Source: a virus
DNA length: 46,906 nt
Direction: 5' to 3' (one strand)
Virus record (IMG/VR): IMGVR_UViG_3300017779_000020
Span: 1 to 46,906 of that record
Shown piece by piece: positions 6,789 to 15,646 of the stretch (positions within the stretch are counted from its first letter, which is position 1; every line of letters starts with the position of its first letter). The notes beneath the pieces are model-generated. The model had not been told where the DNA came from, ran no database searches, and worked only from the letters and a program-made list of their open reading frames with translations. Both the position numbers and the translations under genes were made by a program.

Positions 6789-8298
6789 CTTTTATTTCCT
6801 TTTTTTCACTTGATTGTTCAGGTTCTACAGGTTGTTCTTTCTGTATCTCATCATCAATCATTTTTTGTTCTAATTCATTTTGTTTTAAAATTTTTGTTCT
6901 TACATATTGATGACTAAAATACTTACCAACATATTGTTCTAAATCTCTAGCAAGACCCACTCGTTCCCTCATCATCTCACTATGTTTTAGTTCAGCAAAG
7001 TATCCATCTTGTAAGTAAGTGTATGTAATATCATTTTGCATATTGTCCCATTCTTCAGGAGCAATAACACCTTTTAAAACAAGTTGTGTTTTTAATAGAT
7101 CATGGAATAACATACAGAATTTTTTTCTTAATCTGCCTACAAATTTAGTAAACTTAACTTCATCTCTACTAATTTCAGCTGCACGACCAAGGTTAAATCC
7201 TGATCCACTTTCTAATCTACTAATAGGTACGTTTAGAGAACGATATAGTTTTCTTTGGAAGTATTCTATATCTTGTATCTCACCTAGGTTTTGACCACCA
7301 GGTAAAGTTGTAATTTCAGTTCCTCTTCCACCTTCTCTACGAGGTAACCAAAAGTCTTCTAACATACTCATATAGTTTCTGTCATCTCTTACTTCACCTG
7401 TACTTGCGTCATATACAAGTTTATTTCTATATCTAGCCATAACATCTCTTAAATATTGTTCAGCCTTGATCTTAGGTAAATTACCTACATCAATATAGAA
7501 TATTCTTCTTTCAGGTGCACGAGCAATTCTGTATATTACAACAGCGTCTTCAATCATTCTTAATTGATTGACAGGTTTAATTGCTTTATGTAAATAAGAT
7601 AAAACTAAATTATGTGTCTGATCTATAAGACCAGAAGGGCAATATGCAATTGCGTCTGTAGCAATCTTTAATCCACCTACGTTTGAAGCTGCTGTAGGAT
7701 GTATTCCCTTTTCATTATACATAAAGTATTCCTGAAATTTATCAGAGAAAGAGAAAGAGCCTGGCACGCCATCTACTCTTTGTTTTCTAACTTCTCTTAT
7801 CTTCTTAATCTTTCTAGGATCAATATATCTTAATTCTGTTATCCCTAATCTTGGTGAATCTTTATCTATAATCTTATGATAATAAACTCTACCATCAACA
7901 TACCATCTTCTAAAGATGTCATGTCCTTTTATATCAAAACTTAATAGTTTAAGTACCTCACCAAATGACTCTCTCATTTTTCTTTTGATTGAATCACTAT
8001 AATTTACTCTACTTAAATCTAGTTGTACTGATTGTTGATTTTCATTAGAGACTATTGCTTCTGAAACAATATCCTCTATTGCAAGGTCACACTCGGGATG
8101 TAGTGCTACCTCTCTATATCTTCTTATTAAGTCTAGTTCGTTTCTAGCATTTGTATCGAACCCACCGTAAGACGCAAAGAACCCACCAGCAGGGACGGTT
8201 TGTGTTCCGTCCTCTGCTTGTGGAGGTACTATGTTTTGTCTTGGATCGGTTGACTGAGTGCCTAAACGCTCTATCTTAAACCCAAATAGTTCTGCCAT
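6781..8298 (-). CDS. gp20: Portal vertex protein gp20
   Basis: 505 aa (T4: 524). Dodecameric portal through which DNA enters the head. Family landmarks: the N-terminal RRYREVALHPECDLAIEDIV, ELRYIDPRKIKKIREV, a RAPERRIFYIDVGNLPK segment that is a standard target in marine T4-like surveys, and NVPISRLESGSGFNLGRA with EISRDEVKFTKFV. The C-terminus is acidic and disordered. Starts after GAGGATATAAT; a weak CTAAATA element lies 25 nt upstream. Confidence 0.96.
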   Translation of the reverse strand: MAELFGFKIERLGTQSTDPRQNIVPPQAEDGTQTVPAGGFFASYGGFDTNARNELDLIRRYREVALHPECDLAIEDIVSEAIVSNENQQSVQLDLSRVNYSDSIKRKMRESFGEVLKLLSFDIKGHDIFRRWYVDGRVYYHKIIDKDSPRLGITELRYIDPRKIKKIREVRKQRVDGVPGSFSFSDKFQEYFMYNEKGIHPTAASNVGGLKIATDAIAYCPSGLIDQTHNLVLSYLHKAIKPVNQLRMIEDAVVIYRIARAPERRIFYIDVGNLPKIKAEQYLRDVMARYRNKLVYDASTGEVRDDRNYMSMLEDFWLPRREGGRGTEITTLPGGQNLGEIQDIEYFQRKLYRSLNVPISRLESGSGFNLGRAAEISRDEVKFTKFVGRLRKKFCMLFHDLLKTQLVLKGVIAPEEWDNMQNDITYTYLQDGYFAELKHSEMMRERVGLARDLEQYVGKYFSHQYVRTKILKQNELEQKMIDDEIQKEQPVEPEQSSEKKEIKDE

Positions 8299-8322
8299 AT
8301 TATATCCTCAATTCTACTTAAT

Positions 8323-8329
8323 TATTTAG
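8323..8329 (-). promoter_or_regulatory. Possible late-promoter variant CTAAATA for gp20
   Basis: ACTAAATA in the gap between gp19 and gp20, about 25 nt before the gp20 start, at the spacing seen for the perfect TATAAATA boxes. Departs from the consensus at one or two positions. Without it gp20 would rely on read-through from gp18-gp19. Confidence 0.3.
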
Positions 8330-8336
8330 TCGTCTA

Positions 8337-8864
8337 TTAAGTAGTAGTATTTGTTTCAAAGTATTGGTATCTATGCGTTGCAGTAAAAGATTCTACTGCA
8401 TTGTTAGTACCGTAATCCAGACCAATGTCGTCCAATGTTATTGGGAACATTCCTCTGAAAGTGTATGATTTAATCACGTTACCGTTTCGGTCTAATTGGT
8501 CAACGAAAGAGTCAACTTGATAGTCAGCAGGATTAACAAGGCCTTCATTATCAGACATATTGTTAATACCATTTAACCATCTCTCGTATGCGTTTCTAAT
8601 TAAAAAGTCAGTATCATTTAGCATAGTTGTAGTCCATGTACCGAATGTTCTATCACCCGCTACATATAACTCCCTACCTCTAAATGGTATCGCAACTTCT
8701 CCCAAGGTCATTCCTGGTAGACTTGTTGATGTACATAAGAAAGACATTGTTTCAGTCTCTCCACCTACACTTGCAAATCCAGGGAAAGGCATTGTCACTC
8801 TGAACTGATTGGCTCGAGCTCCACCGCCTCTTAACTTACTTTTAAAGTCATTTATATTTGGCAT
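8337..8864 (-). CDS. gp19: Tail tube protein gp19
   Basis: 175 aa (T4: 163). Polymerises to form the inner tail tube. Shows the tube pattern: NQFRVTMPFPGFA, FLCTSTSLPGMTLGEVAIPF, ERWLNGINN, then YTFRGMFPITLDDIGLDY and FTATHRYQYFE. Lies 4 nt after the sheath gene with an AGGAGCG ribosome site. Same fold as the gp54-like protein at 534-1160. Confidence 0.95.
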   Translation of the reverse strand: MPNINDFKSKLRGGGARANQFRVTMPFPGFASVGGETETMSFLCTSTSLPGMTLGEVAIPFRGRELYVAGDRTFGTWTTTMLNDTDFLIRNAYERWLNGINNMSDNEGLVNPADYQVDSFVDQLDRNGNVIKSYTFRGMFPITLDDIGLDYGTNNAVESFTATHRYQYFETNTTT

Positions 8865-8868
8865 GGTT

Positions 8869-10776
8869 CTACGCTCCTATCACTTCTTCAAACGAGACGC
8901 CTGTTCTTGTCGCCACGAATGTTAGAGTTATAAAGTTGATTGATCTAGCAGGTTTGACAAAAATGTCAGCTCTAAATTCATTTCTATCAATGACATCGCC
9001 TGTATTGTTTGTTTCGTCACAAACAACCAAGAAGTCTGTAATACCTCTTCGGCCTTGTACATCTCTTAAAAATGGCTCTACAATGTTTCTAAATTGTGCT
9101 CTTGTAAATTCGTCATTAAACTCGAACAATTGAAATTTAGAAGCAGTTGATATTGCCTTCTCTAAAGTAATGAATAGTCTTCTTACATTTATTCTATCAA
9201 ACGCACTAGGAGCAGATAATCCAGTTTTATCACCAAACAAGATTGTACCTTGTCCTGGGAATGTAACCACTGGGTTTATTCTAGCTCTGTATAAATCATC
9301 TCTTTGTGTTTTGTTAGGATTATAAGCAAGTTTAACTGCACCTCTTACTACACCTCTGTTAAAACCAGCAGGTGAGAAGTGTGAGTCTGCAACTAGATCC
9401 GTTCTAGCACATAAACCCGCCATATCTCCGTTTAATGGTACAAATCTGAATACGTCAGCATATTTGTCGTAAGTATATTTGTAACCACTATCAAATACTA
9501 CAAATGAAGATGATCTGATTGAATTAAAAAATCCAGTCACGTTGGTTGTTTGCGTCACACTATTTGCAACATTAACTACATCACTTCTTTCAGGAGAAAC
9601 AAATACTACTGCGTCTTTTCTGTTTTCTGCGATTGTAATTAGGTTGTCAATATGTGTTGCGTCACATGTACCAGCAATGATTAGATTTATGTCTGTTGTC
9701 TCAGCGTCTTCAAATTTCTCATAAGCAGTTTTCTTTTGGCCAACTGTAGCAGCTGAACCGTCTGCACCGCCTCTTAATGAGTCATTTTTAATTGTTGTGA
9801 CAGCAGTAAATGTTGTTGATTGAACAGCAGATCCCCAATTAGTACCACTAGTATGATGATCCATCCAATAAACATAAGCTGATTTATTGTATATTACATC
9901 TGGATAATAGTTAGTATCTCCTTGTGGAGTTTTTGCGTCAGAAGCTTTTGATAATGAATCATATACTTCTAATATATCTCCTGCTTTTCCTGTTATGCCA
10001 CCGTCTTCGTCAACTACTACAACGTGTAATTCATCATTAACACCTGATCTGTCAGAAGCATAAGGTGATGTTCCTGGTGCAGCACTAACTAGATCATAGT
10101 ATTGCCATCTTCTTCTTACAGTAGCTCCGTTAGCAACAGCAGTATGTAAACCGCCAACGCCTGATGGATGTCTTACGATTGTAAGTGTAGTTGAAGCAAT
10201 ACCTGTAATTCTATATTCATAACCGCCAGTTTCGCCAAAGTTTATAATATCTCCGACTGATATACCAGATACGGATGCTACCGTTACCGATGTATCTCCA
10301 ACAGCTAAGTTAGTGTTATTTACAGTTGTTTTTGATGTTTCTTCGTATGCAGTTGAACTTGGACAGATGGATATTTTTAAGTTGTTACCATGAGCACCTG
10401 CTGTTCTTGCAGCCCAAAGTCCTACTGAACCTTGACCTGTAGCATAGTTATCTTGGTAGGCTTGTGTGTTGTTGATCAATACGCCACTTGCGTTAGCAGT
10501 TGCGTTTAAGATCCCAGTTCCCGAAGCTCTTACTACTCTTAAAGCGTTTCCGTATTGCAAGAAACTTGCAGCCGAAAAGAACGATTCAAAAGTTGTAGAG
10601 TTAGGCTTACCAAAAATTTCTACTAATTGACCTTCAGATGAAACTGTTGTAATCTCATCTAATGGACCTTGAGTAAAATCACCTGCAAATGCACCTATTG
10701 AGGTTGCAACTGCTGGTATTACATTTGTTAAGTCTTTTTCTCTTACGAGAACACCTGGTGAAACTTGAAATGCCAT
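8869..10776 (-). CDS. gp18: Tail sheath protein gp18
   Basis: 635 aa (T4: 659). Contractile sheath subunit. The N-terminus MAFQVSPGVLVREKDLTNVI and the C-terminal domain with RINPVVTFPGQGTILFGDKT, NVRRLFITLEKAI and FVATRTGVSFEEVIG are diagnostic. The central part is the variable surface domain. Preceded by AGGAGAACA, a leader palindrome and a CATAAATA late box; probably co-transcribed with gp19. Confidence 0.97.
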   Translation of the reverse strand: MAFQVSPGVLVREKDLTNVIPAVATSIGAFAGDFTQGPLDEITTVSSEGQLVEIFGKPNSTTFESFFSAASFLQYGNALRVVRASGTGILNATANASGVLINNTQAYQDNYATGQGSVGLWAARTAGAHGNNLKISICPSSTAYEETSKTTVNNTNLAVGDTSVTVASVSGISVGDIINFGETGGYEYRITGIASTTLTIVRHPSGVGGLHTAVANGATVRRRWQYYDLVSAAPGTSPYASDRSGVNDELHVVVVDEDGGITGKAGDILEVYDSLSKASDAKTPQGDTNYYPDVIYNKSAYVYWMDHHTSGTNWGSAVQSTTFTAVTTIKNDSLRGGADGSAATVGQKKTAYEKFEDAETTDINLIIAGTCDATHIDNLITIAENRKDAVVFVSPERSDVVNVANSVTQTTNVTGFFNSIRSSSFVVFDSGYKYTYDKYADVFRFVPLNGDMAGLCARTDLVADSHFSPAGFNRGVVRGAVKLAYNPNKTQRDDLYRARINPVVTFPGQGTILFGDKTGLSAPSAFDRINVRRLFITLEKAISTASKFQLFEFNDEFTRAQFRNIVEPFLRDVQGRRGITDFLVVCDETNNTGDVIDRNEFRADIFVKPARSINFITLTFVATRTGVSFEEVIGA

Positions 10777-10789
10777 ATGTGTTGTTCTC

Positions 10790-10805
10790 CTATTTAGCTA
10801 AATAG
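10790..10805. repeat. Palindrome in gp18 leader
   Basis: CTATTTAGCTAAATAG is a perfect 16-base palindrome. Its downstream edge overlaps the gp18 ribosome site on the minus strand (CTAAATAGGAG), so a hairpin would partly hide it. Each arm also carries the CTAAATA string. Confidence 0.55.
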
Positions 10806-10823
10806 TATCATTAATCTCAAATC

Positions 10824-10831
10824 TATTTATG
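10824..10831 (-). promoter_or_regulatory. Late promoter box CATAAATA for gp18-gp19
   Basis: One-base variant of TATAAATA 47 nt upstream of the sheath start, just beyond the terminase stop. It makes sense as the promoter for the abundant sheath and tube proteins. Confidence 0.6.
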
Positions 10832-10834
10832 TTT

Positions 10835-12460
10835 TTATAGACCTTTACGGACTCTTACAGGTGACCACACCTCACCTTTATCGTCTATTATTGTGTCTTC
10901 CTCTGTGCCGTCATCTACAAACCCAAAAGGTGCCATATCTTGTTCTATTGCGTTTTGTTGCTCTTCATACATTCTAGCACGTACATCTAGGTCTGTTAAT
11001 TCTTTAAAATATCTTTGATTAGATATCCATGCAAATATCACTAAACACATTGCAAGGTCGTCATTAGAACCTTCTTCGGCTTGCCATGATTGACCTCTTC
11101 TTACAAAGGTTGATAATTCTTCTATAATATTAAAGTCATTAATTATAAGTTTATCACCTTCAACCAATGTCTTTAAGTTTGTACAACCAATTCTTTTAAC
11201 TTGTTTTGTCATACGAACACCTAGTTGAGACCCTCGTTTAGAAAAACCACCACCTAATATTTGACCTGCTCTACCTTTCATCATACACATTAATAAGTTT
11301 GTGTATTCTAATTCAAATTGTAATGCGTCTGCTACTTGATGACCCACATCATTTACCTCAACACAAACATGAGCATTGTTATATGCTCTTGCAACCTTTT
11401 CAATAGTATGAGGAAATAGTAAAGGTTTAATTTCATTGTTTCTATATTTTGCAACTATGCGATAAGGCATTTTTGATACGTCAAAAACTACAAAGGCAGA
11501 ATAATCTTTTACTGTACCTCTTGCTACGTCAACCGTCATTACATAATCTCTACCTTTAATTGCTTGTTCGTACATATCTAAACCATTTTGAGATACAATA
11601 GGATTACTATGCGACATGGTTCTAATTTTAGATGGATTTAAAAGTGTGTCTACCGAACCTACAAACTCACACTCAAACTCTGTGGCAAATTGTGCCTCAC
11701 TAGTGTTTCTTATAGTTTCTTCTTTCCACTTATCATCTCTACCTGGTACCTCTGACCAATGTACTTCAATTGGCACATAGTCATTTCTTTTATGTATTGC
11801 GTCATTCCATATTTTGTAATACATATTCATACCATGTGGCGTAGATACAATCATAACTTTAGATTTTTTACCAGAAGATATTGTAGGATAAACTGAACTA
11901 AAAAATTGTTCAGATATATTTGCAGGTATAAAAGCAAACTCATCAAGGAATATTATGTTGAATGAACCACCTCGAATAGCACTTGATGATGTTGCAGCTG
12001 CAAGTATCTTTGAGCCATTCTCTAATTCTAAAGAACCTTTGTTCCAGTTAAGAACACCTTGTTGTAGAAAGGTAGGTAAATTTTCATATGCAAGTTGTAA
12101 TCTACCTAATAAATCTCTAGCAGTTGTAGATTTGTTAGCAAGTATGGCTACATTAATATTATCATTAAATATAACTTGATGTAATAAGTAAGCGATGATA
12201 GTAGTTGACTTACCTGATTGTCTAGGTAGTTTACATATAGAAAATCTGTTTGCGTCAAATGACCTTACCATTTTTTCCTGAAACTTATACATCTCAAAAG
12301 GTACAAGACCTTCATCTATGTTTACAATTCTAATATATGTTTTGATAAAGTACACAGGATCTTTCATACATCTATCAAGCTCTACTATTTGTTGCTCAGT
12401 ATATTCTTGCTTTGTGTGTGCTTTAAATAAATTAGGATTGCCTAAATAATTTTCACTCAT
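10835..12460 (-). CDS. gp17: Terminase large subunit gp17
   Basis: 541 aa (T4: 610). Packaging motor ATPase and headful nuclease. Visible motifs: Walker A LPRQSGKST (about 78-86), Walker B NIIFLDEF with Asp173/Glu174, coupling motif STP (206-208), and RuvC-like nuclease acids at D311 (VMTVDVARG), E368 (HVCVEVND) and D467/D468 (GSNDDLAM). Short at the N-terminus relative to T4. The start overlaps the upstream ParB-like gene by 8 nt. Confidence 0.97.
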   Translation of the reverse strand: MSENYLGNPNLFKAHTKQEYTEQQIVELDRCMKDPVYFIKTYIRIVNIDEGLVPFEMYKFQEKMVRSFDANRFSICKLPRQSGKSTTIIAYLLHQVIFNDNINVAILANKSTTARDLLGRLQLAYENLPTFLQQGVLNWNKGSLELENGSKILAAATSSSAIRGGSFNIIFLDEFAFIPANISEQFFSSVYPTISSGKKSKVMIVSTPHGMNMYYKIWNDAIHKRNDYVPIEVHWSEVPGRDDKWKEETIRNTSEAQFATEFECEFVGSVDTLLNPSKIRTMSHSNPIVSQNGLDMYEQAIKGRDYVMTVDVARGTVKDYSAFVVFDVSKMPYRIVAKYRNNEIKPLLFPHTIEKVARAYNNAHVCVEVNDVGHQVADALQFELEYTNLLMCMMKGRAGQILGGGFSKRGSQLGVRMTKQVKRIGCTNLKTLVEGDKLIINDFNIIEELSTFVRRGQSWQAEEGSNDDLAMCLVIFAWISNQRYFKELTDLDVRARMYEEQQNAIEQDMAPFGFVDDGTEEDTIIDDKGEVWSPVRVRKGL

Positions 12461-12779
12461 CTACTATTATACCTTCTATTGCGTTATAACCATTTTCTAC
12501 GGCATAACTTATTCTACTACTGCCTCTTTTGACAGAATACTGCTTTTCAATATATAGTTGTCCTCCTACACCCATACGAGGAGTTGGACTGATAGAGTGT
12601 CTAATAACGTGTATTGGATCGTTCATACCATCACTTAGCCAGGTGTTTCTTTGATCTTCGGGTAAAGTATTAGGATATGGATTTTTATGTATATATGTTA
12701 AATCACTTATCAGAAACGTCTGTATCTTTGGGTGTGATGTCTTTGCCTTTAAAATCTTTATCTTCGTCACTTTGTACAT
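12453..12779 (-). CDS. ParB/Srx-like small protein between terminase subunits
   Basis: 108 aa. The C-terminal half resembles a ParB/sulfiredoxin-type core: DPIHVIRHS, then an extended strand region, GSSRISYAVENGYNAIEGIIV (GSSR at 86-89), comparable with the G-x-x-R and 'GY..I..I(I/V)' pattern of ParB N-domains. The resemblance is by eye. With the ATG at 12779 it overlaps gp16 by 77 nt; no ATG exists nearer the gp16 stop, so a non-ATG start (CTG at 12713) is possible. It overlaps gp17 by 8 nt. Role unknown; its position suggests packaging or DNA processing. Confidence 0.62.
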   Translation of the reverse strand: MYKVTKIKILKAKTSHPKIQTFLISDLTYIHKNPYPNTLPEDQRNTWLSDGMNDPIHVIRHSISPTPRMGVGGQLYIEKQYSVKRGSSRISYAVENGYNAIEGIIVDE

Positions 12780-13200
12780 CCTTATTTTTATTTTTTAGCA
12801 TTTTATGTAAATCTGCTGATGAACCTACAAACAATGCCTGTTTGATATTTGCAGTTGTCTTATTAGGAACATCTTTTAAATTTTTTAGTTTACCTTGCAA
12901 GTCTTGTAGTTTATCAACCGTGTCAGCAACTTGTTTAATTAAATTACCTGCAACCTCGTATGCTCTCGGGTGTTGACTTTCATTAGCAATATCAAGTATA
13001 CCTTGTATAGCGTCTTGTCCTCTTTCTATAAGATTGTAATAATTTTCTCTACTATATTTGTAATCATTATCTACATCTTCCTTATTCTTATCTTCTAATC
13101 TAGGAACAGGTGGTGTAAAATCTTTTTTGATTACTTGTTTAGTTGTTGGTTTATCCGTAGAGATACCAAGTGCTTCATTTATCTTATCGTCTATACTCAT
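12703..13200 (-). CDS. gp16: Terminase small subunit gp16
   Basis: 165 aa (T4: 164). DNA recognition and regulator of the gp17 motor. Contains a central helical hairpin (YNLIERGQDAIQGILDIANE, then AYEVAGNLIKQVADTVDKL) followed by DLQGKLKNL, which matches the oligomerisation core of T4-like small terminases. The C-terminal tail is Lys/Asp-rich. Starts 2 nt after gp15. Confidence 0.9.
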   Translation of the reverse strand: MSIDDKINEALGISTDKPTTKQVIKKDFTPPVPRLEDKNKEDVDNDYKYSRENYYNLIERGQDAIQGILDIANESQHPRAYEVAGNLIKQVADTVDKLQDLQGKLKNLKDVPNKTTANIKQALFVGSSADLHKMLKNKNKDVQSDEDKDFKGKDITPKDTDVSDK

Positions 13201-13202
13201 AA

Positions 13203-14012
13203 TTATTCATCACTATCACTTGTTGGGTTATAATTTTTTGAATCAGTAAAACTTGTCACAGTTGTTGTAAATCCAAAATCATCATCAGCGTCGGCACCTG
13301 TAGGATTTGTTTCAACAACAATTCTTTGTTCTCTTTTAGGGTTATTTGTTGTGTCGGTATACATATCTGCCTGTGTAGATTTGATAACTCTCTGTTGACT
13401 TACTGGTCCATACAAGTATGTTTTAGCAGTAAATGCTAAAGTATAAACGACCGCTCTTCTTGTAGTAAAGTCTCCACTATATGTATCTTCATAATTAACA
13501 TTATTTAATATTATAGGTACATCTCTTACAATATTCATACCAGGTATTGCTCTAATACTTACCGTGTAATCTGGTTGAAAGAAAGGTAAAATCTGTTCTA
13601 TTATTTGTAGTCCACCCTCAGCACTTGAAGTAAATGAATATAAATTCATACTAATATTATAAGGCACAGGATTAAATTGTTTATTCATAATCTTACCATC
13701 TGTTGAAGTTGCTCTAACTTTTTTAATCTGACCCATTCTATTTAATTTTCTACTAGGGTCATAACTTAAACCAGAAATTTCAAAACCCATTCTAGGTAGT
13801 GTCACAGCGACTCTTCTATCTTGTACTAAATCTGGTTGTTGATCTAATCGTGCAATAAACTTTTCTTTAGGCGAATACGCTAAAGGAACTTTTATAGACT
13901 GTACTACTTTGCCAGTGCTATCTTTTCTATGAATATGAATATTATTAAAGATAGTACCAAAGGCAATAATAATCTTTCTTAAACTTTCGTGGTAAAAATA
14001 ATCTCCTAGCAT
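13203..14012 (-). CDS. gp15: Tail sheath stabiliser/completion protein gp15
   Basis: 269 aa (T4: 272). Caps the tail and forms the head-tail joint with gp13 and gp14. Recognised from the N-terminal YFYHESLRKIIIAFGTIFNN, then DRRVAVTLPRMGFEISGL and PYNISMNLYSF, all typical. The C-terminal roughly 50 residues are acidic and variable. Start and gp14 stop share one base (TAATG), implying translational coupling. Confidence 0.95.
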   Translation of the reverse strand: MLGDYFYHESLRKIIIAFGTIFNNIHIHRKDSTGKVVQSIKVPLAYSPKEKFIARLDQQPDLVQDRRVAVTLPRMGFEISGLSYDPSRKLNRMGQIKKVRATSTDGKIMNKQFNPVPYNISMNLYSFTSSAEGGLQIIEQILPFFQPDYTVSIRAIPGMNIVRDVPIILNNVNYEDTYSGDFTTRRAVVYTLAFTAKTYLYGPVSQQRVIKSTQADMYTDTTNNPKREQRIVVETNPTGADADDDFGFTTTVTSFTDSKNYNPTSDSDE

Positions 14013-14791
14013 TAGAATCCTTCGTCAACCTCACCAAATGGGTTTCTTTCTGTAAAGTCTAGTATATCATCTGTTGTACTAGACGTACCAAAACCTGCGT
14101 CTGACTCAAATGTTGAGTTATCTGCATATGGCTGTTGTGTTTGTTGATCATAAGTTTCAAGTATTAAGAAATTTTGTTCATCACCTTCCATCAATATATT
14201 ACCATCTTCGTTTTCTAAACTCATTTGATGAGCATACATGTCCAAAGACTTATCGTCTTCTAATTTATTGATGTCTGAAACATTTGTATCAATTCTTTCA
14301 TTACTGTATTCAAATCTAGTACATCTTAATTTGTAAACAGGTAAGTTTCCTAATTGATAAAATGGTTGTTGATCTTCTACAAATTGAATTTCAAAATAAG
14401 ATTTCATCATTGGGAAATAAATTAGGTCACCTTCGTTAGGTCTACCTGATTTGATTAAAGTAGCTTGATCGCCTACTGCGTCATCCCATCTTCTTTTTGA
14501 TACTGTAAATGTTGTATCATCTCTTATCTCTAAACCAAATTTAGATATTAATTCTCTTTCACCTTGAAAACCTTCCGTAGTTTCAAAGTACATTTCTAAT
14601 AGATAAGAAGCATTGAATTTTGAAGCAACATCTTCACCAAGTATTAAGTCTTGGTTTACTAATGTTCTAGGTAGATAATAGACATCATGGCCATAAATTT
14701 TAAGGCCTTCTATTATTAAGTTTTCGTGTAGATTTTTCTCAGCCTGATTGCCGATCCCATCGCCACCTTGAAAGTAGTGATTAACTGCCAT
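14012..14791 (-). CDS. gp14: Neck protein gp14
   Basis: 259 aa (T4: 256). Neck/head-completion ring component. The N-terminal block with AEKNLHENLIIEGLKIYGHDVYYLPR and the middle part with RPNEGDLIYFPMMKSYFEIQ are the conserved family landmarks (segments described, not full sequence). It lies between gp13 and gp15 in the T4 order, 4 nt after gp13. Confidence 0.92.
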   Translation of the reverse strand: MAVNHYFQGGDGIGNQAEKNLHENLIIEGLKIYGHDVYYLPRTLVNQDLILGEDVASKFNASYLLEMYFETTEGFQGERELISKFGLEIRDDTTFTVSKRRWDDAVGDQATLIKSGRPNEGDLIYFPMMKSYFEIQFVEDQQPFYQLGNLPVYKLRCTRFEYSNERIDTNVSDINKLEDDKSLDMYAHQMSLENEDGNILMEGDEQNFLILETYDQQTQQPYADNSTFESDAGFGTSSTTDDILDFTERNPFGEVDEGF

Positions 14792-14795
14792 TTAC

Positions 14796-15611
14796 CTATC
14801 CTATCATGTAAGATACAGGTGTCTCGTAAGTGCCTCTTATGTCTTCTTCTAATTTTTGAACATCTTGTAGTGCTTCAGAATATATCTGTTGACCATTTAA
14901 TGTCACACCACCGATCATTGCTACACCATTAAATTTAGATAAGTTAGCGCCCCATTGTTTTTTAAACAGAGCAGTCACATATCTTTTTAAAAATATATCA
15001 TTAAATACATCTGTCATTACTGTTGGGTCTAATTTTCTATAACACTCAATAATTAAATACTCACCCTCATTCATATCTACTTTCCAGTCCATATCAATGT
15101 AAAGTTTATTGTTGTGTTGATTAAATCTAATTGGTTTTTCACCTACTAACACGTGGTCTAAAAAATCTAAATGCCTTAGAACCATATCGTAGTGTATTAT
15201 AGATGTTGAAGAAAAATCATAAAGATCATTTAATCTTAATTGATACCTTATATCAAACATATTGTTGCTATGTTTATCAGATAAAGGAAATATTCTATTG
15301 ACAGCAAGTACAGAGTCAGGTACACCAATCCAGTTGTTGGCTTCTGTGTAAGATGTTGTTCTTCCACCAACCGAAGCAGTAACCGTTGAGTCACCTTGAG
15401 GTGATTTAAGTCTTGCTAAATCATTGCTAGTTAACAGATACTTTAGATAAACTCTTTCTATACCGTCATAGTGATATTGTGCAAAATATTGAAGTGCTTC
15501 ATCTAATCTATCTTCTAGTTGTGCGTCATCAACATTTATCTCTATAACTGGCTTACCTAAGTTTCTTAATGCGTATTCTTTTAATTGTGCTCTACTTGCT
15601 GGCGTTGCCAT
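14796..15611 (-). CDS. gp13: Neck protein gp13
   Basis: 271 aa (T4: 309). Head-completion protein that binds the portal and gp14. Family landmarks are LKEYALRNLGKPVIEINVDD followed by LDEALQYFAQYHYDG, and a C-terminal FNDIFLKRYVTALFKKQWG. It has its own perfect late promoter and opens the neck-terminase unit. Confidence 0.94.
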   Translation of the reverse strand: MATPASRAQLKEYALRNLGKPVIEINVDDAQLEDRLDEALQYFAQYHYDGIERVYLKYLLTSNDLARLKSPQGDSTVTASVGGRTTSYTEANNWIGVPDSVLAVNRIFPLSDKHSNNMFDIRYQLRLNDLYDFSSTSIIHYDMVLRHLDFLDHVLVGEKPIRFNQHNNKLYIDMDWKVDMNEGEYLIIECYRKLDPTVMTDVFNDIFLKRYVTALFKKQWGANLSKFNGVAMIGGVTLNGQQIYSEALQDVQKLEEDIRGTYETPVSYMIG

Positions 15612-15635
15612 AATAATCCCTTATCTTTACTGGTA

Positions 15636-15643
15636 TATTTATA
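15636..15643 (-). promoter_or_regulatory. Late promoter TATAAATA for gp13-gp17
   Basis: Perfect late box 24 nt upstream of gp13. No other good box occurs before 10831, so it probably drives gp13, 14, 15, 16, the ParB-like gene and gp17. Confidence 0.8.
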
Positions 15644-15646
15644 ATA

